A stretch of 64,000 nucleotides of DNA from Gp6-AA40 sp035293405 (GCA_035293405.1 DATDOE010000108.1:38951-102950); one strand, 5' to 3'. Shown: positions 24,894 to 35,324, numbered from the stretch's first letter. Notes: generated by a model not told the origin, from the letters alone. Program-made: numbers and translations.

Positions 24894-25955
24894 ATGTTTC
24901 GTAAAACCAAGTCGGTCGTAGGGCTCGACATCGGATCGAGCGCGGTCAAGGCCGTGGAGCTGAAGCCGGCGGGGAAGGGTTTCCGCGTCGTCGCCTTCGG
25001 CAGCGAGCCTGTACCGCCTGATTCCATCGTCGACGGCGCCATCATCGATGCCGGCGCGGTCGCCGACTCGATTCGGCGTGTCTTCGAGCACAACAAGGCG
25101 TTCAAGGCAAAGGACGTCTGCGCGTCGCTCTCCGGCAACGCCGTCATCGTCAAGAAGATCACCCTGCCGGTGATGACCGAGTCCGAATTGGACGAGTCGA
25201 TCTACTGGGAGGCCGAGCAGTACATCCCGTTCGACATCCAGGACGTCAACCTCGATTATCAGATTCTCGACCCCGGCACCGGCCCTGATTCGCGCGGGAA
25301 CATGGAAGTGCTCCTGGTCGCCGCGAAGAAGGAAAAGATCGGCGACTACACAGGCGTGATCGCGCAGGCCGGCCGCACGCCGGTCATCGTCGACGTCGAC
25401 GCCTTCGCGCTGCAGAACGCCTACGACGTCAACTACGGCCTCGACGGCGGGCAAGTGGTCGTGCTGCTCAACGCCGGCGCGAGCGCCATCAACATCAACA
25501 TCCTGCAGGGAGACCAGTCGGTCTTCACCCGCGACATTTCGATGGGCGGCAACGCCTATACGGAAGCGGTGCAGAAGGAGCTGGATCTGCCGTTCGAGTC
25601 GGCCGAGCAGCTGAAGAAGGGCATCCCCGTCGACGGCGCCTCGTTCGAAGAGGCCCAGCCCGTGCTGCGCGCGGTGACCGAGAACGTGCTCCTCGAGATC
25701 CAGAAGACGTTCGACTTCTTCAAGGCCACGGCGGCGTCCGAGCAGATTGACCGAATCATGCTGAGCGGCGGGGCGTCGCGCGTCGACGGCTTCCGCGAGA
25801 TGTTGCACGAGCGCTTCAACGCGCCGGTCGAAGAATTCGATCCGTTCCGCGCCGTTGCGTGGGACGCGAAGAAGCTGGGTGGCGACGCGGTAGAACACGC
25901 GTCAACGGCGGCTGTCGCCGTCGGCCTCGCGCTGAGAAAGGTGGGCGACCGATGA
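24894..25955 (+). CDS. pilM: Type IV pilus assembly protein PilM
   Basis: A 353-residue actin-like ATPase (FtsA fold). SVVGLDIGSSAVKAVEL is the phosphate 1 motif, YWEAEQYIPFDI is a PilM signature, and IMLSGGASRVDGF is the adenosine motif. PilM sits on the cytoplasmic face and binds the N-terminal tail of PilN. It heads pilMNOPQ, and its stop overlaps pilN as ATGA. Confidence 0.96.
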   Translation: MFRKTKSVVGLDIGSSAVKAVELKPAGKGFRVVAFGSEPVPPDSIVDGAIIDAGAVADSIRRVFEHNKAFKAKDVCASLSGNAVIVKKITLPVMTESELDESIYWEAEQYIPFDIQDVNLDYQILDPGTGPDSRGNMEVLLVAAKKEKIGDYTGVIAQAGRTPVIVDVDAFALQNAYDVNYGLDGGQVVVLLNAGASAININILQGDQSVFTRDISMGGNAYTEAVQKELDLPFESAEQLKKGIPVDGASFEEAQPVLRAVTENVLLEIQKTFDFFKATAASEQIDRIMLSGGASRVDGFREMLHERFNAPVEEFDPFRAVAWDAKKLGGDAVEHASTAAVAVGLALRKVGDR

Positions 25956-26587
25956 TTCGCATCAACCTCCTTGGCGTCGAGCGCAGTCTGAAGGGGAAGA
26001 AAGCCCCCACGTTCGACGTGGGTCAGCGACTGACGGTGGCGTGCAGCCTGATCGTCGTGGTCGCGGCCCTCGGCATCGGCTGGTGGTACTGGTCGCTCAA
26101 TGAAGCCACCACGCGCGCTGAGGCGGACATCGCCAACGCGACGCAGGAGGCGGCGCGGCTGAAGTCGCTCCTCACCGAGGTCCAGCAGTTCGAAGCGCAG
26201 CGCGGGCAGCTGCAGCAGCGTGTGCAGTTGATTGAACAGCTGCGCGGCGGACAGAGCGTCCCCGTCCAGTTGCTGGACCACGTGAGCCGGAGTCTTCCCG
26301 ACATGCTGTGGCTGACCTCGATGGTCCAGGACGGGCCGGCGGTCACCATCGAAGGCCGAAGCACCACGCTCGTGTCGCTGTCCGACTTCGTCGGCAATCT
26401 CGGGAGCAACGCGCTCCTGCAGAAGCCGATTGAGATCGTGGACAGCCAGGTCGAGGCGGCTGGCGCGGGGCAGCCCGGTCAGCAGGCACTTGAAACCATC
26501 AAGTTCACCGTCAAGGCGCAGCTGGCAGGGTTGGCGCGTGCCGGTGGCCCGGGCGGCCGCGGCGGCGCGGCCCCGGCAGGAAAGTAA
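25952..26587 (+). CDS. pilN: Type IV pilus assembly protein PilN
   Basis: A 211-residue bitopic membrane protein. The N-terminal MIRINLLG is the PilM-binding motif; a membrane helix spans about residues 30-47, followed by a coiled coil (50-95) and a ferredoxin-like periplasmic domain. The C-terminus is Gly/Ala-rich and looks disordered. PilN pairs with PilO in the alignment complex linking PilM to PilPQ. Confidence 0.94.
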   Translation: MIRINLLGVERSLKGKKAPTFDVGQRLTVACSLIVVVAALGIGWWYWSLNEATTRAEADIANATQEAARLKSLLTEVQQFEAQRGQLQQRVQLIEQLRGGQSVPVQLLDHVSRSLPDMLWLTSMVQDGPAVTIEGRSTTLVSLSDFVGNLGSNALLQKPIEIVDSQVEAAGAGQPGQQALETIKFTVKAQLAGLARAGGPGGRGGAAPAGK

Positions 26588-26644
26588 AGCGGCACTGGTG
26601 TTACGCGATTTTCAGAGACGGTTGAGTCCAATGAGGTTCGAGTA

Positions 26645-27256
26645 GTGGCTATCAATGTCAGTCTCAGCAAGCTGCCGTGGTACAGCCAGGTTGGCGCGTT
26701 TGTCGCGCTGGCGCTGATCATGGGCGGGGCGTTCTGGAACTTCTACGCACGAGACAAGCAGGAGAGCCTCGACCAGCAGCGAGCGCAGCTGGCGACGCTG
26801 CGCGCGGAGATCGATCGCGGCCTGACCACGGCGAGGCGTCTACCCGAGTTCCGCCGCGAGGTGACGCAGCTCGAATCGCAACTCGATCGGCTGAGTGCCG
26901 TGCTTCCCGAGGAGCAGGATGTCGCCGATCTCCTGCGGCGGGTGCAGGCGATGGCCACGCAGTCCAACCTCGCCATCAAGGGCTTCACGCCGCAGGCGGT
27001 CGCGCGCAAGACGCTGCACGCGGAGTGGCCGATCGGACTGGAGCTCGAGGGCACCTACCACGATCTGGGATCGTTCCTCGAGCGCGTCAGCAAGTTCCCA
27101 CGGATTATCAACGTCGGCAACATCAAGATTCGTGCGCGTGAAGGTGCGCGGGGTGGCGGATCGACCATCACCGCGGACTGCACGGCGACGACCTTCGTGC
27201 TGCTCGATCGCCCGGCGGCGACTACGCCAGCCCCCGGTGCGCCCAAGACGGAGTGA
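26645..27256 (+). CDS. pilO: Type IV pilus assembly protein PilO
   Basis: A 203-residue protein with a short cytoplasmic tail, one membrane helix (about 15-32), a coiled coil (35-95) and a ferredoxin-like periplasmic domain with the LEGTYHDLGSFLERVS motif of PilO. It starts with GTG, 57 nt after pilN; the gap holds no recognisable signal. The end overlaps pilP. Confidence 0.93.
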   Translation: MAINVSLSKLPWYSQVGAFVALALIMGGAFWNFYARDKQESLDQQRAQLATLRAEIDRGLTTARRLPEFRREVTQLESQLDRLSAVLPEEQDVADLLRRVQAMATQSNLAIKGFTPQAVARKTLHAEWPIGLELEGTYHDLGSFLERVSKFPRIINVGNIKIRAREGARGGGSTITADCTATTFVLLDRPAATTPAPGAPKTE

Positions 27257-27258
27257 CG

Positions 27259-27789
27259 ATGGTGATGCGCATCCTGGCACTCACGTTCATCGGCACGCTC
27301 CTGTTCGTTGGAGCCGCAGCCGCGCAGGCCACACCGCCCGCGCCGGCCCAGACCGCAGCCGCGCCCGCCACACCGGCGGCGACGGGTGCGGCGGCCAAGC
27401 CGCAGACCGATCAGACCCAAGCGGTGATCGAGCCACAGGGGTTCAGCTATAGCCCTGAAGGCCGCCGCGATCCGTTCGTCAGCCTGTTGCGTCGCGGATC
27501 CGACGCCAGCGCACAGTCCGGGCCCAGGCTCGGAGGACTTTCAGGGCTCGGCTCCGGCGAAGTGAGCCTGCGCGGGACGATGGTGAGCCACGGTGCGTTC
27601 GTGGGAATCGTTCAGGGCGCCGACGGCAAGACCTACATCGTGCGCTCGGGCGACAAGCTGCTCGACGGCACCATCCGATCAATCTCAGCGGACTCGATGG
27701 TGATCCTGCAGCAGGTCAACGATCCGCTCTCGCTGGAGAAACAGCGCGAAGTGCGGAAGCTGCTCCGACAGACGGAAGAGGCCAAGTAA
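27259..27789 (+). CDS. pilP: Type IV pilus assembly protein PilP
   Basis: About 176 residues: a signal peptide ending in an Ala-rich AAAAQA region, a Pro/Ala-rich linker (to about residue 55), then a PilP beta-sandwich with SPEGRRDPFVSLL, LRGTM, YIVRSGDKLLDGTI and VILQQ. The signal is not clearly a lipobox. PilP links the PilNO complex to the PilQ secretin. The start is ATG 27259 with GGAG 5 nt upstream; GTG 27253 overlaps the pilO stop and is an alternative. Confidence 0.92.
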   Translation: MVMRILALTFIGTLLFVGAAAAQATPPAPAQTAAAPATPAATGAAAKPQTDQTQAVIEPQGFSYSPEGRRDPFVSLLRRGSDASAQSGPRLGGLSGLGSGEVSLRGTMVSHGAFVGIVQGADGKTYIVRSGDKLLDGTIRSISADSMVILQQVNDPLSLEKQREVRKLLRQTEEAK

Positions 27790-27791
27790 TC

Positions 27792-30029
27792 ATGTATCGA
27801 TATTCGACGCTGCTCGCCTTGTGCCTGGCCATCGTGGCCGGCGTGATGGCCCCGCTCGGGGCCGCAGGCGCCCGCACAGACGCGGCAATGCTCAAGAAGA
27901 TCGGCTCGCGCATGGACGGCCGCACCGGGGTCATTGCCATTGAGGCCTCCATACCAGTGCCGTACGTCGCGTCGCAACCGGATCCCAAGACCTTCGTCAT
28001 TGAACTGCGCGATGTCGTGGCGCTCGGGTTCGAAGATGCGTTTACCGCCGATCCGCGGCATCCATTCGCCTCGGTGCAGGTGGAGACCGGGCAAGGGAAT
28101 GACGGCGTGGCCGTGGCTCGAGTGCGCATGACGCTGAATCAGGCCATGCGCCCGCGCGTGCGCAGCGCCCGCAACGTGATCTTCGTGGAAGCCGATCGTC
28201 TGGACGCCGCACCGGTCGCGGGGACGGCGATGATCAGCCTGGCGGGACCGGCCGCCGCGATTCGCGACATCCGGGTCACCCGCCGTGGCAATGCCACCGC
28301 GGTCACGCTGCTCGGCACCTCGCGTCTGGTGGCCACGAGTATTCAGGAGCCCAAAGACGGAACCCCGCGGATCGTGCTGGACCTTCCGAACGTCACCTCC
28401 GCGATGCAGAGCTCCACGAGCATCAAGCAGGGACCGGTCGAGCGCGTCCGCATCGGCCTCAACCCCCGCTCGCCGTTGATGACGCAGGTCACGGTGGATC
28501 TGACGCGCGCGGCGGCCTACCGGGTCGAGCCGTCGCCGGACGGCAACGATCTGACGATCGTCTTCGACGAACCGGTCAACGATCCCATCAGCGCTCACAA
28601 GGCGCCTGTGGTCGCCGTGCAGCGACAGGCTCCGGTGCCGGTGCTGCGACAGGCATCGCCGGTGGCGACCCCGTCCCCAAGCGGGAGCCAGAACATCGTG
28701 CGGCCGACCGCGGCGGCACAGGCGGCGCCGGCCGCGGTTCAGCCCCAGGGCGGCGTGGCTCCGCAGGCGCCACGCTATACCGGCAACGCGGTCAGTCTGG
28801 ATTTCCAGGGAGCGGATTTGCGCGCCGTCTTGCGCACGTTCTCAGAGATCAGCGGCCTGAATCTGGTGATCGATCCGACGATTCAGGGCACCGTCGACGT
28901 CGCGCTGCGCGACGTGCCGTGGGATCAGGCGCTCGACATCATCCTGCGCGCCAACAAGCTCGGGTACGTCGTTGACGGCACCATCGTCCGCATCGCGCCA
29001 CTCACGGTCCTCGCCGACGAGGAAACGCAGCGCCGCAAGTTGTCTGAGGAACAGGCGCTGGCCGGTGAGCTGCGCGTGCTGACGCGGTCGTTGAGCTATG
29101 CGAAGGCCGAAGACCTGCGCCTGCTGCTCACCGCCACCGTGCTCTCGCAGCGTGGGTCGATTCAAGTGGACCCGCGCACCAACACCATCATCATCAACGA
29201 CCTGAACGATCGTCTGGATCGCGCGACCAGCCTGATCACCACGCTGGATCGTCCGGAGCCGCAGGTCGAGATCGAAGCGCGCATCGTCCAGACCACGCGA
29301 GAGTTCGCGCGGCGCCTGGGCGTGCAGTGGGGCGTCGGCGCACGCGCGGCGACGCCGCTCGGCAACACGCTGCCATTGGCGTTCCCGAATCAGGCCAACA
29401 TCGGCGGCCGCACCGGCGCGACTGGGAGCTCGAGTGACCCGGCCGACTCAGTTCCCAGCATGGTCAACCTGGGCATTCAGGGCGCGTCGAGCGCCGTCGG
29501 TCTGGCACTCGGGTCGATCAACGGCGCCGTGAACCTCGACGTGGCGCTGTCGGCCATCGAGCGTTCAGGCCAAGGCCGGATCCTCTCGACGCCCAAGGTA
29601 TCAACCCAGAACAACATCGAAGCGGAAATCACCCAGGGTGTCCAGATTCCGATTCAGACCGTCGCCAACAACACCGTCACGGTGTCGTTCCGCGACGCGG
29701 CGCTGACGCTCCGCGTCACCCCCCAGATCACCTCGGCCGACACGGTCATCATGCGCATCGCGATGGAGAACTCCTCGCCCGACTTCAGCCGGGCGGTGAA
29801 CGGCATTCCGCCGATCGACACGCAGCGCGCGTTGACGCAGGTCCTCGTCAGCAACGGCGAGACGACGGTGATTGGCGGCATCTATATCAGTCGGGAACAG
29901 GCGAGTCAGGACCGGACGCCGGTGCTCTATCGTCTTCCCCTGCTCGGGTGGTTGTTCAAGCGCAATGAGTTCACGGACGAGAGCCGCGAACTGCTCATTT
30001 TCATTACGCCCAAGATTTCAAGGTTGTAG
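27792..30029 (+). CDS. pilQ: Type IV pilus secretin PilQ
   Basis: A 745-residue outer-membrane secretin with a signal peptide (about 1-27), two AMIN-type peptidoglycan-binding regions (about 40-130 and 155-255), a Pro/Ala/Gln-rich linker (270-325), a secretin-TonB N-terminal domain (VSLDFQGADLRAVLRTF, about 335-400), an N1 domain and the channel domain, with ILSTPKV, ITQGVQIPIQT and IGGIYISREQ, ending in LLIFITPKI. It starts 2 nt after pilP and is the pore for pilus exit. Confidence 0.96.
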   Translation: MYRYSTLLALCLAIVAGVMAPLGAAGARTDAAMLKKIGSRMDGRTGVIAIEASIPVPYVASQPDPKTFVIELRDVVALGFEDAFTADPRHPFASVQVETGQGNDGVAVARVRMTLNQAMRPRVRSARNVIFVEADRLDAAPVAGTAMISLAGPAAAIRDIRVTRRGNATAVTLLGTSRLVATSIQEPKDGTPRIVLDLPNVTSAMQSSTSIKQGPVERVRIGLNPRSPLMTQVTVDLTRAAAYRVEPSPDGNDLTIVFDEPVNDPISAHKAPVVAVQRQAPVPVLRQASPVATPSPSGSQNIVRPTAAAQAAPAAVQPQGGVAPQAPRYTGNAVSLDFQGADLRAVLRTFSEISGLNLVIDPTIQGTVDVALRDVPWDQALDIILRANKLGYVVDGTIVRIAPLTVLADEETQRRKLSEEQALAGELRVLTRSLSYAKAEDLRLLLTATVLSQRGSIQVDPRTNTIIINDLNDRLDRATSLITTLDRPEPQVEIEARIVQTTREFARRLGVQWGVGARAATPLGNTLPLAFPNQANIGGRTGATGSSSDPADSVPSMVNLGIQGASSAVGLALGSINGAVNLDVALSAIERSGQGRILSTPKVSTQNNIEAEITQGVQIPIQTVANNTVTVSFRDAALTLRVTPQITSADTVIMRIAMENSSPDFSRAVNGIPPIDTQRALTQVLVSNGETTVIGGIYISREQASQDRTPVLYRLPLLGWLFKRNEFTDESRELLIFITPKISRL

Positions 30030-30040
30030 GAGAAGCGACT

Positions 30041-30685
30041 GTGACTGCGAAATTCGTGAAACTGACGGCCCTCGCGGCGATCGTTGCCGTGTCGACCTTC
30101 TCAGCCAGCTGCGGCGAGTTCAATCGCAGCCAGGGCAAGGCCCCCGCGCTCGTCGTTGTGGACTCGTTGCAGGCAGCGTCGGGGGCGGAGCCGGATACCT
30201 TCGGCGCCGTTCTGTTCTCCGACGTGATCACCAACGTACGCACGCCGGCGCCGTGCTCTGACACCAATCCCTGCCCGAGCATCTATGCCGACCTGGGGCA
30301 GGTCGTCATGCGCCTCATCGCGAAAGATCCCGGCGCGCCGGGAACTGTCTCGAGTCCGAGCCTCCTGAACTCCGTGACGATCAATCAGTATCACGTCTCG
30401 TTCGAGCGCACAGACGGCAGAAATCAGCAGGGTGTCGACGTCCCGTACGCGTTCGATTCGGCAGTCACCGTGACGATTCCGGGCGATGGCCAGGCGAGTG
30501 CGTCGTTCGAGCTCGTGCGTCACTCGGCGAAGCAGGAAGCTCCGCTGAGGGCCTTGTCCTCAACGGGAACCTTCATCTCGGCGATTGCCACGGTCACCTT
30601 CTATGGCCGCGATCAGGCCGGCAACGAGGTGATTGTGATCGCCAAGATCGGTGTGAACTTCGGGGACTTCGGGGATCCGGCTTAG
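30041..30685 (+). CDS. Hypothetical lipoprotein downstream of pilQ, 214 aa
   Basis: Starts with GTG 11 nt after pilQ. Residues 1-24 are a lipoprotein signal (FSASC lipobox, mature Cys about 24). The rest is predicted beta-rich, with NPCPS Cys residues near 75-80 and a C-terminal strand ending in VNFGDFGD. No family recognised. Position suggests an accessory part of the pilus machine or a surface lipoprotein made with it. Confidence 0.65.
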   Translation: MTAKFVKLTALAAIVAVSTFSASCGEFNRSQGKAPALVVVDSLQAASGAEPDTFGAVLFSDVITNVRTPAPCSDTNPCPSIYADLGQVVMRLIAKDPGAPGTVSSPSLLNSVTINQYHVSFERTDGRNQQGVDVPYAFDSAVTVTIPGDGQASASFELVRHSAKQEAPLRALSSTGTFISAIATVTFYGRDQAGNEVIVIAKIGVNFGDFGDPA

Positions 30686-30718
30686 GACATGGCTATGCAG
30701 AGCAAGAGAGAGGGTCGA

Positions 30719-31669
30719 ATGATGCGCCTCGGGTTGGCTGCCGTTCTGTGCGGCGTGGTCGTTGCGAGTGGTTGCGCGTTGGAGGATCAGACCGCGCCGC
30801 CGCTTGGAGGTCCGTCCGGACTCGGCCTGAACGTGACGATCACCGCCTCGCCTGAGATCCTGCAGCGCGATGGCAGTTCGATGTCGACGATCAGCGTCAA
30901 TGCCGTCTACCCAGACAGGCCGTTTGCCGGGCACATGCTCCTGTCGGCGAGCGCCGGCACGTTGTCCACCACTGAAGTCGTCACGACGGATGGCAAGGCG
31001 ACCTTCGACTACACCGCTCCTGACGTGAACCAGGACGTATCGAGTGTGACGATCTATGTGACTCCCGTCGAACCGAAGGGCGATGCCGCGAACAGCAGGT
31101 CGAGCAGTGTGCGGCTCGCCGTCATTGGGCCATCCGTCCCGGTCGCCCGCTTCACGCCTCCCGTCACCCCCCCCGCCATTTTGGACACAGTGACGTTCAA
31201 CGCATCGGGGTCGACGATCGACGGCATCGCGTGTAAGTCTGCATGCACTTACGCCTGGAACTTCGGCGACGGTTCGACGGACACCGGGCTTGCGGTTCAG
31301 CACCAGTTCAAGAACTCTGGCGTGTTCAATGTGACGCTGACCGTCACCTTTACTGCGGCTGGGACGTCTGCCAGTGTGACTGAGCCCGTGATTATCTCAC
31401 CACCGGCATCGCCGGTGGCCGAGTTCACCTTCGGCGTGTGCGCGACGCCAGCGGCCAGGTGCGTGAGGTTCACCGACGCATCCACGGTAGGCGCTGGCGC
31501 CACGATTGCCGGCTACCTCTGGGACTTCGGCGACTCCACAAGCCCGGTGTCGACCACTCCTGTGGAACACACATACGCGGCGGCAGGAACCTACAACGTC
31601 AAATTGACGGTGACGGACAGTCTGGGTCGTGTCAGCAAGGCCACAACGAAGCCGGTCACGGTACCATAG
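30719..31669 (+). CDS. PKD-domain lipoprotein
   Basis: A 316-residue lipoprotein with lipobox VASGC near residue 18. Residues about 30-140 form an invasin/Ig-like (BIG) domain, and two PKD domains follow (about 145-230 and 235-315), each with the W-F/D-F-G-D signature (YAWNFGDGS and YLWDFGDST) and a Y-x-V-x-L-T-V-T end. PKD domains are extracellular adhesion modules. The start is ATG 30719, with GAGAGGG 5 nt upstream; an ATG at 30689 is also possible. Likely surface exposed and co-transcribed with pilQ. Confidence 0.78.
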   Translation: MMRLGLAAVLCGVVVASGCALEDQTAPPLGGPSGLGLNVTITASPEILQRDGSSMSTISVNAVYPDRPFAGHMLLSASAGTLSTTEVVTTDGKATFDYTAPDVNQDVSSVTIYVTPVEPKGDAANSRSSSVRLAVIGPSVPVARFTPPVTPPAILDTVTFNASGSTIDGIACKSACTYAWNFGDGSTDTGLAVQHQFKNSGVFNVTLTVTFTAAGTSASVTEPVIISPPASPVAEFTFGVCATPAARCVRFTDASTVGAGATIAGYLWDFGDSTSPVSTTPVEHTYAAAGTYNVKLTVTDSLGRVSKATTKPVTVP

Positions 31670-31675
31670 TCGTCT

Positions 31676-32272
31676 GTGCCGGAAAACCCGCGGATTGAGG
31701 AGCTTCGACGCCGGATCCAAAAGGATCCGGCGTCGATTGCTTTTGCGCAGCTCGCGGAAGAACATCGTCGCGCTCGTGAATACGACGAGGCGATTCGGGT
31801 GTGCCGCGCCGGTCTCGAACAGCATCCGGCGTACCTGTCCGCTCGCATCACCCTTGGACGCGCCTTGCTGGAAGCGGGGGAGCTCGGTGAGGCGGCCACT
31901 GAATTCGAGTACGTCCTCAGGGCGGCTCCCGACAATCTCACCGCGATCCGCGAGCTGGCCGACATTCATCAGCGTCGTCGCGTCTCGAACCACCAGTCCC
32001 GAAGCCACGAACGAGAGGCGCATCAGCTCCCGGTCGAGGAGACAGCGGTTCGAGAAGCGTCGGTCTGGGCAGCGCCCGAACGGATCGAGCCGCCAGCACC
32101 GACTTCTTTCGTGCCGGAGCCAGAGCCCCTGTGGGCAGCGGTATCAGAGCGAGAGCCAGAGCCGCTGGCGGTATCGGAGCCCGAACCGGCACCGGATCCC
32201 GTGCTCGTCGAGCTCGAAGCGTGGCTCGCAGTTTTGGCCGCCGATCGTGTCAACCGGTCTCCCCACGTCTGA
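31676..32272 (+). CDS. TPR-repeat protein, 198 aa
   Basis: Starts with GTG. Residues about 1-105 form three TPR-type helix pairs (FAQLAEEHRRAREYDEAI, then ARITLGRALLEAGELGEA). A long Pro/Glu-rich linker follows (115-175) and a short C-terminal helix. No signal peptide. It lies between the pilus lipoproteins and an aminopeptidase gene, with 26 nt overlap to the latter. Probably an adaptor of unknown role. Confidence 0.65.
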   Translation: MPENPRIEELRRRIQKDPASIAFAQLAEEHRRAREYDEAIRVCRAGLEQHPAYLSARITLGRALLEAGELGEAATEFEYVLRAAPDNLTAIRELADIHQRRRVSNHQSRSHEREAHQLPVEETAVREASVWAAPERIEPPAPTSFVPEPEPLWAAVSEREPEPLAVSEPEPAPDPVLVELEAWLAVLAADRVNRSPHV

Positions 32273-33389
32273 CGTCCTCGCGGGTCGGCATCGCCGGGTG
32301 CGGGCCGCCCTCGAGGCGCACGGGCTCGACGCGCTCGTCGTGACCACGCCGGCCAATATCAGATACCTGGCCAATCATGTTGGGACGGCCGGAACCCTGG
32401 TGGTGACGAAGGAGGCGGTCCACCTGCTGGTGGACTTCCGGTATCAGGAATCCGTGCGGTTCGCGCAGGGTTCGGTCGCGGCCTGTCCGAGTTTACGGAC
32501 CTGGCCGGTTCCCGCCAGCTACGACGAGGCATTGGTGTCGACGCTCGTGGAGCTGGGGATCAGAACCGCCGGAATCGAAGCCGGCCACCTGACGGTTGCA
32601 CGCCACGAGTGGCTGCTCAGTACCTTGGTCGCCCGGGGCGTGGGGATCACGTTGCGGTCGACCGAACGGTTGATCGAGCGGCTTCGTCTGGTGAAAGACC
32701 CCTTCGAGGTGATGTCGCTCCGTCAGGCCGCAGAGCGCCTGTCCGGCGTCGCCACTGAAGCATTCGCCGCGGTGGCAGCCGGACGAACCGAACGGGACGT
32801 GGCCGGCGTCATCGAAGAGGCCCTTCGCGAGGCCGGTTACGAGCGTCCGGCGTTCGACACGATCGTGGCTTCCGGGCCCAATTCGGCCCTGCCGCACTAC
32901 CGTGCCGGCGGCCGATCCCTGATTCCGGGGGACCTGGTGGTGCTGGACTTCGGCGGGGTCTTGGACGGATACTGCTCCGACCTGACTCGAACCGTATCTG
33001 TCGGCCAGCCGTCACCGGAGGCCAGCCGGCTCCATGCGGCGGTTCGAGAGGCGCAAGCGGCGGCCATCGGAGCCGTGAGACCTGGAGTGGCGGCAACGGC
33101 GGTTGATTCGGCGGCGCGACAGGTTCTCGTGGCGCATGGATTGGGAGAGGCGTTCGGGCACGGCACGGGTCATGGCTTGGGACTCGACGTCCACGAAGAA
33201 CCTCGAGTCTCGCAGCCGCGGCCGGATGTGCCGCAGACCTTGCTCGAACCGGGGATGGTTTTCACCATCGAACCCGGAGCCTACCTGGCTGGTTTTGGCG
33301 GCGTCAGGATCGAAGACGATGTGCTGGTGACCGAGAACGGGTACGAGGTGCTGACGTCTGTACCTCGCGATCTGCGGGTGTGCGGATAG
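32247..33389 (+). CDS. M24 metallopeptidase, Xaa-Pro aminopeptidase family
   Basis: About 380 residues from GTG 32247, with a creatinase-like N-terminal domain (RRVRAALEAHGLDALVVTTP) and a pita-bread catalytic domain. Metal ligands are visible in LDFGGVLDGYCSDLTRTVS (two Asp), FGHGTGHGLGLDVHE (His) and the EPG and GVRIEDD segments (two Glu). The enzymes release N-terminal residues before proline. The open frame extends upstream through the TPR gene without family similarity, so the start is inside that gene's end. Confidence 0.9.
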   Translation: MSTGLPTSDVLAGRHRRVRAALEAHGLDALVVTTPANIRYLANHVGTAGTLVVTKEAVHLLVDFRYQESVRFAQGSVAACPSLRTWPVPASYDEALVSTLVELGIRTAGIEAGHLTVARHEWLLSTLVARGVGITLRSTERLIERLRLVKDPFEVMSLRQAAERLSGVATEAFAAVAAGRTERDVAGVIEEALREAGYERPAFDTIVASGPNSALPHYRAGGRSLIPGDLVVLDFGGVLDGYCSDLTRTVSVGQPSPEASRLHAAVREAQAAAIGAVRPGVAATAVDSAARQVLVAHGLGEAFGHGTGHGLGLDVHEEPRVSQPRPDVPQTLLEPGMVFTIEPGAYLAGFGGVRIEDDVLVTENGYEVLTSVPRDLRVCG

Positions 33390-33392
33390 CCA

Positions 33393-33458
33393 GCCGGGTC
33401 TGGAAAGCAGGACCCGGCCTACGACACCGTAGGGCGGGTCCTGGTTTGTGGACCCGCC
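33393..33458. repeat. Two adjacent hairpins before accB
   Basis: GCCGGGTC (33393-33400) pairs with GACCCGGC (33411-33418), and GGCGGGTCC (33433-33441) pairs with GGACCCGCC (33450-33458). They use related GGGTCC/GGACCC words and resemble the GGCGGGTC palindromes at 50 kb and 59 kb. They may end the pilus operon transcript before accB. Confidence 0.6.
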
Positions 33459-33468
33459 AGGACAATGA

Positions 33469-33950
<482 letters not shown>

Positions 33951-33951
<1 letters not shown>

Positions 33952-35321
33952 TGTTCAAGAAGATACTGATCGCCAATCGCGGGGAAATCGCGCTGCGCAT
34001 CATCCATGCGTGTCGCGAGCTGGGCGTCAAGACGGTGGCCGTGTATTCCGAGGCTGATGAGAACTCGCTGCACGTCCGCTTCGCCGACGAGGACGTCTGC
34101 ATCGGCCCGCCACGGAGTGCCGACAGCTACCTGAACGTTCCGGCCATCATCAGCGCGGCCGAGATCACCGGTGCCGACGCGATTCATCCGGGCTACGGCT
34201 TCCTGTCGGAAAGCGCCTACCTGGCGGAAGTCTGCGAGGCGTGTCACATCCGCTTCATCGGGCCGGATCCAAGCGTCATCAAGCTGCTCGGCGACAAGGC
34301 GCGCGCGAAGAAGGCGATGAAGAAGGCCGGCGTCCCGATGCTGCCCGGCAGCGACGGCCCGGTCACTGGCGAGGAGCAGGCGCTCAAGGTTGCGAAGGAT
34401 GTCGGATATCCGGTCATCGTCAAGGCTGTGGCCGGCGGTGGTGGCCGCGGGATGCGCGTGGTCCGGAACGCCGGTGACATGCCCAACGCTCTCAAGACCG
34501 CTCAGCGCGAGGCGGAGGCGGCCTTCGGGAACGGCGATGTCTACATCGAGAAGTATCTCGAGAACCCGCGCCACATCGAGTTCCAGATCATCGGCGACCA
34601 TCATGGCAACGTCGTCCACCTGGGCGAGCGCGAGTGTTCGATCCAGCGCCGGCACCAGAAGCTCATCGAAGAGTCGCCGTCACCGGCGCTGAGCGACAAG
34701 GTTCGCAAGAAGATGGGCGCCGTCGTCGTCGACGCCGCCAAGGCCGTGCAGTACACCAACGCCGGCACGTTCGAGTTCCTGATGGACCGCGACGGCCGCT
34801 TTTACTACATGGAGACCAACACCAGGCTCCAGGTCGAGCACCCGGTCACGGAAATGGTGACCGGCATCGACATCGTGAAGGAGCAGATCCGCATCGCGGC
34901 GGGAGAGCGGCTGTCCTTCAAGCAGAGCGAGGTGACCTTCACCGGCCACTCGATGGAGTGCCGCGTGAATGCCGAGGATCCGGAGACGTTTGCGCCGTCG
35001 CCCGGGACCATCCACGCGTTCAGCGTACCGGGTGGCCCCGGCGTCCGCATCGATACGTTCGCCCACGCCGAGTGCACCATTTCCCCGTACTACGATTCCA
35101 TGATCGCCAAGATCATCGTCCACGGCCGCGACCGCCAGGAGGCGATTGCCCGCATGCGGCGTGTGCTCGAGATGACGGTGATCGAGGGCATCAGCACGTC
35201 GGTGCCGCTCCATCTGAAGATTCTCGCCGAGGCGGATTTTCAGGCCGGCCGGCTGGGCACCTCGTTCATGGAGCGCTTCATGCCCAAGCCCAAAAAAAGT
35301 AGCCTGGCCGAGAGCGCGTAA
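33951..35321 (+). CDS. accC: Biotin carboxylase
   Basis: A 456-residue ATP-grasp enzyme: KILIANRGEIALRIIHACREL, HPGYGFLSE, a GGGGRGMRVV glycine loop, GERECSIQRRHQK and FEFLMDR with the metal Glu, ending in a complete C-terminal domain. It carboxylates the biotin of AccB. It forms a pair with accB; accA and accD are not in the window. The thiE reading frame continues in the same frame after its TAA. Confidence 0.97.
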
Positions 35322-35324
35322 GCC

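Noticed and set aside
32247..32290. Extension of the M24 peptidase upstream through the TPR gene
   Set aside because: The open frame continues but encodes Arg/Ser-rich residues with no peptidase similarity before GTG 32247.
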